DNA of 64,000 bases from Desulfovibrio sp. Marseille-P6017 (lineage in GTDB: Bacteria > Bacillota_A > Clostridia > Peptostreptococcales > Peptostreptococcaceae), in NCBI GenBank assembly GCA_900604495.1, contig UWOR01000015.1:15507-79506 (forward strand). The letters run 5' to 3'. Position 1 is the stretch's first letter, and the number at the start of each line of letters is the position of its first letter. The translations under genes were made by a program, and so were the position numbers. Positions 35,640-43,909 of the stretch are shown piece after piece. The notes beneath the pieces are model-generated. The model ran no database searches. It saw only the letters and a list, made by a program, of their open reading frames with translations, and was not told the DNA's origin.

Positions 35640-36001
35640 TAATCTTTTAAATATTCTATTAATTCTTCTAATTCATTATCATCTTTATTTAATTTATCAA
35701 AGTCTTCTAAATCACTTTTTATATCTTTTTTTACTTCCTTTTTAACATTTAATCCACTGATAATATATCCCATAGAAAATGTTGCTATTGAATAAAATGC
35801 ATATGGTAATGATGAATTAATGTAATATGTTATTACCATTAATATACTTTTACTTACCACAATCCTATTTGATGCTACAAGTGATAATATATATACATGT
35901 GAATTATATATAGTTAATAATGTATATACTAATATAATTATTGAAATAACATATAATACTTTACTTATTAAATTTATATCTTTAAAATGTTTTACTTCCA
36001 T
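35639..36001 (-). CDS. small membrane protein of the ABC/two-component module
   Basis: The 120-residue protein has membrane segments at about residues 13-31 (VLYVISIIILVYTLLTIY) and 50-80, and a charged C-terminal tail (KKEVKKDIKSDLEDFDKLNK...ELEELIEYLKD). No family is recognised. It lies 37 bases after the ABC ATPase gene and probably belongs to that transcript. Confidence 0.65.
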   Translation of the reverse strand: MEVKHFKDINLISKVLYVISIIILVYTLLTIYNSHVYILSLVASNRIVVSKSILMVITYYINSSLPYAFYSIATFSMGYIISGLNVKKEVKKDIKSDLEDFDKLNKDDNELEELIEYLKD

Positions 36002-36038
36002 ACTTAAGCCACCTCTTATAAAAGCTTATTAATTTTTA

Positions 36039-36671
36039 TTAATTAATCTGTATTAGTTTTTTATTTTTTAACACAAGTACAACATCCGCTTTTTTAGCTA
36101 ATTCCTTACTATGAGTAACCACTATTACGCATTTTTCATGTTTATGTGCACTTACTTTTAATATTTCTATAATTTCATCAGCTGTATCACTATCTAAATT
36201 TCCTGTTGGCTCATCTGCTAATATTACTGGTGAATCTGTAACAAGTGTTCTTGCAATGGCAACACGCTGTTGCTGCCCCCCTGATAATTGTAATACGTTT
36301 CTATTAACTTCATCATCAGTTAATCCTAAATTGTTTAAAATTTTCTTATCTGCCTTAGGATTAACTATCTTTAAATTTTCTAAAGGTGTCATATAATCAA
36401 TTAAATTATAATTTTGAAAAATTAATGAAATATTGCTTTTTCTATGATTCTCATACCCTTTTACTTTTATATTTTGATTATTATATAATATTTCACCATT
36501 TCTAGGTTCATCTAATCCAGCCAGTAATGATAATAATGTTGTTTTTCCTGAACCAGAAACCCCTAAAATAGCATAAAATTTTCCTTCTTCAAATTCCATG
36601 CTTATATCATTTAAAACTCTTTTTCCATTTTTATATGAATAATTAACTTTATTTAATGCTAAAATTGACAT
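36039..36671 (-). CDS. ABC transporter ATP-binding protein (MacB/LolD type)
   Basis: The 210-residue ATPase has Walker A LGVSGSGKTTLLS, the Q-loop FQNYNLIDYMTP, signature LSGGQQQRVAIARTL, Walker B VILADEPTGNLD and H-loop VTHS. Together with the FtsX-like permease 11 bases upstream it forms a peptide- or lipid-acting ABC complex. Such pairs next to a two-component system usually respond to antimicrobial peptides. Confidence 0.93.
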   Translation of the reverse strand: MSILALNKVNYSYKNGKRVLNDISMEFEEGKFYAILGVSGSGKTTLLSLLAGLDEPRNGEILYNNQNIKVKGYENHRKSNISLIFQNYNLIDYMTPLENLKIVNPKADKKILNNLGLTDDEVNRNVLQLSGGQQQRVAIARTLVTDSPVILADEPTGNLDSDTADEIIEILKVSAHKHEKCVIVVTHSKELAKKADVVLVLKNKKLIQIN

Positions 36672-36682
36672 TTATCTTCCTC

Positions 36683-38041
36683 CTAGCTCATTTTGGATAA
36701 TATTTCTTTTGGTTTTAATCTAATTATTGATGCTGATGATGCCATTACTGAAAGTATAATAATAACTGTTCCTATAACATACACATAAATTAATTCTTCA
36801 AACTCTACTTTTACATCTATTTCATCTACTGTACGAGTTGCTAAAGAACTATTAGCATCATTTCCTAATGAAAGTCCTCCAAATCCATTTTTAACGTCTT
36901 GAACCGCTTGCTTACTTGCTTGTGCAACTATTGTATTTCCTATATTTTGTGAAATTACCTTGCTTGATAAATATGATCCTCCAAAAGCTAGTATACTTAT
37001 AAGTAATAATTCAATTATATATTGAGAAATAATATTAAACTTTGAAACTCCTATTGAAAGTAATATACCGGTTTCATGAACTCTTCCTTGAATCCAAAAT
37101 GCTAACACTAATGAAAGTATTATTATTCCAGCTATTATTGCTCCAATTAAAACCATATTTATAATCTTATCTAAAGAATCAAAAGACTTAGATAAAGCTA
37201 AAAATGTATCTTCACTTTTTACTATTGTATACTTATTCCAATCAGCAGAAATATCTTTAAATTTTGATGTTACTTTATCTACATCAGTATCTGTATTGAA
37301 AGTAGCATTTGTATATTTTACATTTCCATCTGAATATCCATATAAAGTTTTAATAGTATCTACATCAGTAATTAAAAGATTTTCTGACATTTCTAATTTA
37401 TGTCCAACTCTTTCAGTATTTTCACTTTCAAAAATACCTACGATTTCAAGGTCATAATCATCTTTAGATAAAGTTGATGCATTAAAATCTACAGCACTCT
37501 TTGTTGCTTTTATAGTATCTCCAACTTTTAAATTATTTGCTTCTGCTAGAGCCTTATGAATTAATACCTTGTTTTTATCAGTAGCAACAATATGTCTACC
37601 ATCAATAAGCTTTAATGATTTACTTATAAACTTAATATCATATTCTGAATTTTTATGTGCTTCTACAGAAAAAAGTTTTTCATATTTATAATCATCATTA
37701 TATTGAACTACATTTTTTTCAGGTTTTATATAATTTACATTTTCTAAATCTAAACCAACTCCTTGAATTGCTGCATCATAATTCTTAACACCTTCTACCT
37801 TTGAGCCCTTATCAATTAAACTTTCTGGAATTGTTCCTTCAAAATTACTCTCAAGATTAGCTTGTAATTCAAAAGTATTTGCCATATCCTTGTTTGAATC
37901 TTGTCTTGCTATATTTGCTGCCTTTTTAATTGAAATCCCACTTAAAACTGCCGTTGCTATTCCAAATAATATAAATAGCATAATAATACTTTTTATTTTT
38001 TTTCTTGTTATATATAATATTGATCTCTTAAATACATTCAT
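36683..38041 (-). CDS. FtsX-like ABC permease (Vex/MacB type)
   Basis: The 452-residue membrane protein has one N-terminal helix (SIIMLFILFGIATAVLSGISI), a large extracellular MacB-PCD-like domain of about 250 residues, and three C-terminal helices (MVLIGAIIAGIIILSLVLAFW; YIIELLLISILAFGGSYLSS; LIYVYVIGTVIIILSVMASSA) with the cytosolic loop QGRVHETGILLSIG that couples to the ATPase. The size and order resemble the Vex permeases near vncRS in streptococci. A spacer of 147 bases upstream allows its own promoter. Confidence 0.88.
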   Translation of the reverse strand: MNVFKRSILYITRKKIKSIIMLFILFGIATAVLSGISIKKAANIARQDSNKDMANTFELQANLESNFEGTIPESLIDKGSKVEGVKNYDAAIQGVGLDLENVNYIKPEKNVVQYNDDYKYEKLFSVEAHKNSEYDIKFISKSLKLIDGRHIVATDKNKVLIHKALAEANNLKVGDTIKATKSAVDFNASTLSKDDYDLEIVGIFESENTERVGHKLEMSENLLITDVDTIKTLYGYSDGNVKYTNATFNTDTDVDKVTSKFKDISADWNKYTIVKSEDTFLALSKSFDSLDKIINMVLIGAIIAGIIILSLVLAFWIQGRVHETGILLSIGVSKFNIISQYIIELLLISILAFGGSYLSSKVISQNIGNTIVAQASKQAVQDVKNGFGGLSLGNDANSSLATRTVDEIDVKVEFEELIYVYVIGTVIIILSVMASSASIIRLKPKEILSKMS

Positions 38042-38170
38042 ATTTATGTCCTCCTTGTTTATTAACTTGAGTACATTCTATTAGCCTAATATGAAATATT
38101 TATGAAATTAAAAAATTAAATTTATAAAATTCATTAATAATCTTATTAATTATATTATTTTTTATAAAAA

Positions 38171-38198
38171 ATAAGGATATTAACAGTCTAATATCCCT
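38171..38198 (-). terminator. terminator at the end of the histidine kinase gene
   Basis: GGATATTA and TAATATCC arms followed by TTATTTTTTA on the minus strand, overlapping the kinase stop. It separates the regulatory genes from the transporter genes. Confidence 0.7.
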
Positions 38199-39678
38199 GT
38201 GATTCTCTAACTATTTCATTGTTAAAATTAACTTCAAAACTCATTCCCGTTAATATTGATTTAAAAGAATAATCTAAATTATACATTTTTAAAATTTGTT
38301 GAACTATGTATAATCCTAACCCATTTCCCCCACTACTCTTATTTCTATCAAAATCAACTCTATAAAATGCCTCAAAAATATGTGCTAAATGTTCATCTGC
38401 AATTGGCTTACAATCATTTTCCATAATAAGCTTTTTATCTTTTATATATATTCTTATTTCCTTTCCTTCATCAGTATAATTTACTGCATTAGAAATAATA
38501 TTAGAAATTACTTTAGTAAATAATTTTTCATCTACTTTAATATTAAAAGACTCTTTTAAATTAACTTTAATATTAATTTTCTTTGACTTAGCTATTAATT
38601 TATATGGTTCTATGTTCTTTTGAACTAAACTACCTAAATCTAATACACTTTCATCTTTTTTATTTATTATATTAAGTTTTGAAGTATCTAAAATTTCCTG
38701 AACCATTTTACTTAATTCACTAACTATATCCTTACATTTTTCTAAATATATATAATGATTTTTATATTTTCCTATATCATATAACATATTTTCAATCATT
38801 ATATTCATACTCATTAGTGGTGTCTTAAGTTCATGTGATGCGCTTCTTAAAAAATCCACCTTTATTTTTTCAGATTCACTTACATTTTTTATTTCCTCTT
38901 CCAATGATACAATTGTATTTAATAAATTATCATATAAACTATTTACATTAGCTGCTAATATTCCTATTTCATCTTCAGTTTCTACCTTACAAAAGGCTTC
39001 TTTATTTAAATTCTCCATTTTTTTTGTAACATCACAAATTTCTTTTATTGGAGTTGTAATTTTTCTTGCATATATATATGATGCAATAAGTGCTATAAGC
39101 AAGCTTATAAAAATAGAATATGGAAGTATTTTTAATATAACATCTCTTGTTTCTGTAAATGATTCTAAATCCATTACTATTTTAGCACTTCCATTTACAT
39201 CATTGCCTTTTTTAAAGTCCCTACTTTTTATTATTGATAAATTATTTATATTAATATATTGACCGAATCCATCATCACCTATAACTTCTCTATTTTCATC
39301 ATTAAAATTTTCTATAATATTTTCACCACTTAAATTAGGAATTATTAAATAGTTTTCTGTAACTTCCTCTTCATTAACATATATATCTACTTTATCCAAA
39401 CCTTGAAATACCTTTTTTTCATCTCCTATAGTAAGTAAAACTTGAATATTATATTTTTCAGCAAAATTCTTTGCTATCTTAAATGATTCCTCATTATCAG
39501 ATTTACTTACTTGTTCAATTAAAGCTTCAATAATTTTATCAGCTTCCTTTTGTTTATTATTCACATATACCTTGGGTAATGCTAAATAAATTAAAACATT
39601 TGAAATTAAAATTATTAAACTTATTATCCCCATGGTAAATATATATGTTTTTGAAAATAACTTTAACTTATTCATCAT
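38188..39678 (-). CDS. membrane sensor histidine kinase
   Basis: The 496-residue kinase has a first helix (YIFTMGIISLIILISNVLIY), an extracellular sensing domain of about 150 residues, a second helix (ILPYSIFISLLIALIASYIY), HAMP, the H-box SASHELKTPLMSMNI, N-box VISNIISNAVNYTDEG, and G-boxes ending GGNGLGLYIVQQIL. The sizeable outer domain distinguishes it from intramembrane-sensing BceS kinases. It overlaps the response-regulator gene by 4 nt. Confidence 0.93.
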   Translation of the reverse strand: MMNKLKLFSKTYIFTMGIISLIILISNVLIYLALPKVYVNNKQKEADKIIEALIEQVSKSDNEESFKIAKNFAEKYNIQVLLTIGDEKKVFQGLDKVDIYVNEEEVTENYLIIPNLSGENIIENFNDENREVIGDDGFGQYININNLSIIKSRDFKKGNDVNGSAKIVMDLESFTETRDVILKILPYSIFISLLIALIASYIYARKITTPIKEICDVTKKMENLNKEAFCKVETEDEIGILAANVNSLYDNLLNTIVSLEEEIKNVSESEKIKVDFLRSASHELKTPLMSMNIMIENMLYDIGKYKNHYIYLEKCKDIVSELSKMVQEILDTSKLNIINKKDESVLDLGSLVQKNIEPYKLIAKSKKINIKVNLKESFNIKVDEKLFTKVISNIISNAVNYTDEGKEIRIYIKDKKLIMENDCKPIADEHLAHIFEAFYRVDFDRNKSSGGNGLGLYIVQQILKMYNLDYSFKSILTGMSFEVNFNNEIVRESQGY

Positions 39679-40340
39679 TGCTCCTCAAATTTATATCCAA
39701 TTCCCTTAACTGTTACTATACAATCTAATAACAACTTTTTTCTTATATTTTTAATATATACATCAATAACCCTATCATTTGGTGATTCTTCAATACTCCA
39801 TAAATTATCTAAGATTTGTGCTCTTGTTAAAACCTTTCCCTCATACTTTAATAATAACTCTATTAATTTTATTTCCTTAGGTTTTAAATCTATATTTTCG
39901 CCATTCTTTCTTGCTGAGTATCCTTCAAAATCAATTTCTATGTCTCCATAGAACCACTTTTTATTTTCGCTAACTTTTACTCCCCTTCTAAGAAGTGCTT
40001 CTATTCTTTTATGTAAAACTATTATTGAAAATGGCTTTGTAATATAATCATCTGCCTTTTCATCAAAACTCATAATTTGGGTATAATCATCACTCATTGC
40101 TGTTAACATAATTACTGGAACATTGCTTTCTTGTCTAATTTTATTTAAAACAACAAATCCGTTAGCTTTGGGAAGCATTATATCTAAAATTACTAAATCA
40201 ATTTTACTATTCTTAAATAATTCTATTGCTTGCATTCCATCTTCTGCACTTATAACGTTATATCCAACTTCTGATAGATATTCACTTACGCCTTCCCTTA
40301 TTTCTTTTTCATCTTCAACAATTAATATATTAATTTTCAT
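39675..40340 (-). CDS. OmpR-family response regulator
   Basis: The 221-residue protein has a receiver domain (ILIVEDEKEIREGV, phospho-acceptor in LVILDIMLPKANGF, VIMLTAMSDDYT, the switch Lys in YITKPFS) and a winged-helix output domain (PKEIKLIELLLKYEGKVLTRAQIL, VIDVYIKNIRKKL). It likely activates the adjacent transporter genes. Confidence 0.95.
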   Translation of the reverse strand: MKINILIVEDEKEIREGVSEYLSEVGYNVISAEDGMQAIELFKNSKIDLVILDIMLPKANGFVVLNKIRQESNVPVIMLTAMSDDYTQIMSFDEKADDYITKPFSIIVLHKRIEALLRRGVKVSENKKWFYGDIEIDFEGYSARKNGENIDLKPKEIKLIELLLKYEGKVLTRAQILDNLWSIEESPNDRVIDVYIKNIRKKLLLDCIVTVKGIGYKFEEQ

Positions 40341-40662
40341 TTATATTTTCCTCCATTTTATATAATATATATCAAAATGAATTTATTTTATAAATACATA
40401 ATAACATAAAGATTCAATTATATTATAAATATAAAAGTGCTAATTTCATAAATTAACACTTTTAACATTAAATTACTAATATTATTTATATACCAATTCC
40501 ACATATAATTTATCACTAAAGTTCTATCTATAAAGGCTTACTTAAATGACAGTATTATCAACCCTCTCCTTCTCAACTCCCTTTATTCATTAACCTAATT
40601 TCAGTAAAACCTCACTTATTTATGATACTGTTCTCCATTACACCTTCAAGGGAAGTCGTTTT
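40340..40662. other. intergenic with hairpin and direct-repeat copy, no gene seen
   Basis: A hairpin at about 40431-40467 (AAAAGTG...CACTTTT) may be a terminator. The remaining sequence includes the 27-bp repeat copy at 40612-40638. I see no supported gene. Confidence 0.5.
40612..40638. repeat. 27-bp imperfect direct repeat, right copy
   Basis: Partner of 35302-35328 in the same orientation, with 4 mismatches in 27. Confidence 0.6.
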
Positions 40663-41355
40663 TATTTAACTCTTATTTTATTATGCAAACAACTATTAAA
40701 TATCTTTGCTGTAGGATTGTATTTACTTACTAATGATTCAACTATTATCTTATCACCCTCTGTAACATTTGGACCTAATGTTATTTCCATTTGTTTAAAT
40801 TTCCCTTCATCTATATTTAAAAAATAACAATTTATATCTAAACCTTCATTACTTTTTAATTTTCTCCAAAAACTATTGTAATTATTTGACTGCATTTCTT
40901 CTAATGTTACAGGTAATATTTTAATCATATATCTCCACTCTTTTTGGAATGACCAATTAGTTCTCTTATATCTACCTAATTCACCAAATTTAATACTTAT
41001 GTCATCTCCACTACTTGATAGTAATTTAGGAAATAGTAAAGTTAGATCATCTGTATATTCAAATTTATTCAGTATATTTGTCCAATCTGGAGATATAATG
41101 CCATCTTGCCTAAATATTTCATTGAACTTAAAATAACTATAAAAATAACCTTCACTTCCAATATTATTTACTTTGTATTTTTTAAACATATCTGAAGGTA
41201 GCTTTATCCTAACCCCTGACATATTTTTTGTATACATATTCCAAAATGGAATACTCTCTTGTTCATCTTCTGTCCAACAACTTATAAAGCAATATTTTCC
41301 TACATCTCCTAAATCACTACTTTTAACCTCTTCTCTTTTTATATCTACATTATAT
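40662..41355 (-). pseudogene. DUF2971 protein truncated at its N-terminus by the recombinase element
   Basis: The frame is open from the recombinase stop region: NVDIKREEVKSSDLGDVGKY, CFISCWTEDEQESIPFWNMY, SGVRIKLPS, WSFQKEWRYMIKI. This is the middle and C-terminal part of a DUF2971 protein (normal order: start with an ...NDPFE segment, then a CFS...D...W.YA..HxG-type segment). No ATG or ribosome site suits the upstream part, and about 60-90 N-terminal residues are missing. An internal ATG at 41237 would start after the conserved FISCW block and is unlikely to be genuine. The junction with the recombinase gene marks a probable attachment site. Confidence 0.7.
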
Positions 41356-42996
41356 TACAAATTTCAAGCAAGTATAATTAAGCATAGAAACATTAAAAAA
41401 GGAAGGGTCTTCATCTTCTTCAGATGACCCTTCCTTCATTAAGTATCTTATTACATCTTCGTTTATCTGTAACTCTATAGTGTCTATTGCTCTTGACTTA
41501 TCTATCGTAATCTTTGACACAAGTAAACTCAACAACTGCTTTCTTTGCTGTCTTGTACTACTCTCCTTAAAAACTTGTCCAAACTTCTTCATTACTTTAC
41601 TTACTAACTCAAAAGGTACTGGTTCTCCTTCTGCTAACATTACATCCTGCTTTATTTCATCTAATCTAAACTTCAATGTGTCTATCTCTTCATTTAGTTT
41701 CTTGACTCTCTCTGCTAATTCATTTTTAGTTAGTATTCCATCTTCAAATAGCTCTATGCTGGAGTTTTTCTTACCATTTAACTTATCAATTTCTTTATTT
41801 ACTAAGTTCATTTCATCTAGTTTTGGCTTTAACTTATTAGACTTGTTCTTGTTGATGTTATTTATTACCTTCTTTAGTAGTAGCTCATTGTTTACTGTTT
41901 CTATCAGCTTATTAATTACAACTTCATCTGCTATCTCAGCTTTTACAGAATTTGAATTACACACTGCTGTTCCTTTATTCTTCCAATTACCACATGCATA
42001 GTACTCATTTACTGCTTTTGTTCCATCCTTTCTTTTTCTAGTTGACCTACTTACTGTCATTGATGCTCCACAAACAGGACACTTTAATAGACCACTTAGA
42101 ATTAGCTCACTATCATAGACCCTATTGTGAGTTTTGCTTCTATCTTTTAGTATTATCTGTACCTTTTCCCATGTTTCAGTATCTATTATTGCTTCATGTT
42201 CTCCATCTACAAGTATTGGATCAGGATTTATGTTTCTTCTTCTCTTTTCATTCCAATCTTGTCTTAAGTTGTATCTTATCTTTCCAATGTAGACTGGATT
42301 TTTTAGTATCTCTTTTATTGTAGCTGTAGCAAATGCATTGCCTTTCTTACTTCTATGACCTTCTTGATTCACTCTATTTACAGTAGCTTTGTATCCATGT
42401 CCTTCACTGTATAACTCAAAGATTCTTCTTACTGTCATTGCTTCTTTTTCATTTATTACTAGCTTAGTATCTTTTCTCTTCTTTCCTTCACTTGGTATCT
42501 CTACTATATCATATCCCAGTACTTTGCCCCCATTCCACTTTCCTTCTCTAGCTCTTGCTATCATCCCCATTTTTACGTTTTCAGCTATAGTACCACGCTC
42601 AAATTCAGAAATCGCTCCCATGATGTTAAGTTGTAACTTTCCTGCTGGAGTTTCAGTTTCAAAACTCTCTGTTAAAGAACGAAATGCTATACTATTTTTA
42701 TCTAATGTATCTACTATGTTAAGTATATCTATTAACCTTCTACTAATTCTATTTAACTTCCACACAACTACTAAGTCAAATTTTTTATCATTAGAATCTT
42801 TTAGTAAATCTTTTAATCCAGGTCTTCCTGAAATATTCTTACCACTTATCCCTCTATCCTCATAGACTTTAAAAACTTCATGACCTTCTTTCTCACAATA
42901 TTCTATGCACCTTCTCCTTTGCTCATCCACACTGTAGCCTTCTTGAGCCTGTTCTATAGTTGATACTCTGCAATATATTGCTATTCTTTTACTCAT
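41350..42996 (-). CDS. large serine recombinase (integrase)
   Basis: It performs site-specific integration and excision of a mobile element. The 548-residue protein has a resolvase catalytic domain (AIYCRVSTIEQAQEGYSVDE with the nucleophile Ser, GISGKNISGRPGLKDLL, VVWKLNRISRRL), a recombinase domain (GYKATVNRVNQEGHRSKKG, IGKIRYNLRQDW), a zinc ribbon (LLKCPVCGASM ... YYACGNWKNKGTAVCN) and a coiled coil (LDEMNLVNKEIDKLN onward). The start MSKRIAIY at 42996 is set by GGAGG 9 bases upstream; a further ATG 15 bases earlier overlaps that site. The last 15-20 codons run through a terminator hairpin into the DUF2971 remnant. Confidence 0.93.
   Translation of the reverse strand: MSKRIAIYCRVSTIEQAQEGYSVDEQRRRCIEYCEKEGHEVFKVYEDRGISGKNISGRPGLKDLLKDSNDKKFDLVVVWKLNRISRRLIDILNIVDTLDKNSIAFRSLTESFETETPAGKLQLNIMGAISEFERGTIAENVKMGMIARAREGKWNGGKVLGYDIVEIPSEGKKRKDTKLVINEKEAMTVRRIFELYSEGHGYKATVNRVNQEGHRSKKGNAFATATIKEILKNPVYIGKIRYNLRQDWNEKRRRNINPDPILVDGEHEAIIDTETWEKVQIILKDRSKTHNRVYDSELILSGLLKCPVCGASMTVSRSTRKRKDGTKAVNEYYACGNWKNKGTAVCNSNSVKAEIADEVVINKLIETVNNELLLKKVINNINKNKSNKLKPKLDEMNLVNKEIDKLNGKKNSSIELFEDGILTKNELAERVKKLNEEIDTLKFRLDEIKQDVMLAEGEPVPFELVSKVMKKFGQVFKESSTRQQRKQLLSLLVSKITIDKSRAIDTIELQINEDVIRYLMKEGSSEEDEDPSFFNVSMLNYTCLKFVI
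41399..41437 (-). terminator. strong terminator inside the 3' end of the recombinase reading frame
   Basis: AAGGAAGGGTC pairs with GACCCTTCCTT around a loop and is followed by T6 on the minus strand. It lies about 50 bases before the recombinase stop codon. Confidence 0.7.
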
Positions 42997-43108
42997 TTTT
43001 ATTACCTCCAAGACGTCTCTTCTGATTACTTTAATATTAGTTTTCCTTTAAACTATACAATTTGCTTTGTTAATTCAAATAACTTGCTATTATTTTCTTT
43101 TACACTAA

Positions 43109-43145
43109 CCTTAGTAGGTTTTATTTTTATCTACTAAGGTTAATT
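43109..43145. repeat. hairpin CCTTAGTAG / CTACTAAGG
   Basis: Perfect 9-10 bp inverted arms around an AT-rich loop between the recombinase and the small upstream frame. There is no clear T-tail on the minus strand, so it could be a regulatory or attachment-related site. Confidence 0.5.
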
Positions 43146-43167
43146 AAATTATTATCTTGAAACTCTG

Positions 43168-43284
43168 TTACTCATGTTCATTATCTCCTTTGTTTTTACT
43201 TTGAATTATAGATTTTTGAATTATATCACTTAGTATTTCTACTATTTCTTGTGCCTTAATTTGTTCTAAACTAATACCCTCCAT
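43168..43284 (-). CDS. 38-residue small protein of the element
   Basis: MEGISLEQIKAQEIVEILSD plus a lysine-rich end (SKNKGDNEHE). A GGAGGAAAA site sits directly before the ATG. It is helical, with no family recognised; position next to the integrase gene would fit an excision or regulatory helper, which is only a guess. Confidence 0.5.
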   Translation of the reverse strand: MEGISLEQIKAQEIVEILSDIIQKSIIQSKNKGDNEHE

Positions 43285-43370
43285 TTTTCCTCCAACATCT
43301 AATTTATAATATATGTTTTTGATTATGTTTATTTAACTAAATTTAGACTACTTACTACTTCTTGTATACT

Positions 43371-43556
43371 TTATATAAATTCTTCTTCATTACATGCTTC
43401 TATGTCTTTAGCTATTAAGTCTAATAATCTTGATGTATATGAATTTGATCTTAAGTAGTTAAAATGTCCTATTTCATCATTTGCTAACGCTTCAAGCATT
43501 TCATTTTCAATTAATTCATATTCCTCGTTAAAAAATTCTAATTCATTGTAGTTCAT
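43371..43556 (-). CDS. small acidic protein of the element
   Basis: The 61-residue protein (MNYNELEFFNEEYELIENEM ... AKDIEACNEEEFI) is very acidic. GGAGGAG lies 8 bases before the ATG. No family is recognised; acidic small proteins of mobile elements can be DNA mimics, but nothing here proves that. Confidence 0.6.
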   Translation of the reverse strand: MNYNELEFFNEEYELIENEMLEALANDEIGHFNYLRSNSYTSRLLDLIAKDIEACNEEEFI

Positions 43557-43585
43557 TTTTTATCTCCTCCTAATTATTATTAAAT

Positions 43586-43829
43586 TTATTGTATTTTGGA
43601 ATTAAGTCTAACAAGACTTAATCTGAAAATTGTTACTACTAGGTTATTAGTTGTTGTTTTTTCTATATCTTCATCTTTAGATAGTTTTATTACTATATAC
43701 TTAGCACTGACTCCTACACTATTTTTTCTAGATTTATTTAATCTATCTTTTTCACAGTCTAAAAATCCATCTTTTTTTCAGATCTTTTAAAACTACCATT
43801 CTGTTTTCATATCTACCTTCTTTTATCAT
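43586..43829 (-). pseudogene. frameshifted small element gene
   Basis: The reading starts MIKEGRYENRMVVLKDLKK, meets a run of seven A near 43773, and continues only in another frame (DGFLDCEKDRLNKSRKNSVG, VSAKYIVIKLSKDEDIEK, NNLVVTIFRLSLVRLNSKIQ). One base gained or lost in the A-run explains it. No family is recognised. It lies between the small acidic gene and the primase gene. Confidence 0.55.
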
Positions 43830-43909
43830 TATTTCAAAAGAAAATTACTCCAAATTATGATTAAGATGTATTAGGAATACTAAAATATCCCTAATACATT
43901 CAATATCTA

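Noticed and set aside
43760..43790. Programmed frameshift at the A-run
   Set aside because: The second frame requires +1 movement, while A-runs mostly promote -1; no stimulatory structure is evident. Loss or phase variation is simpler.
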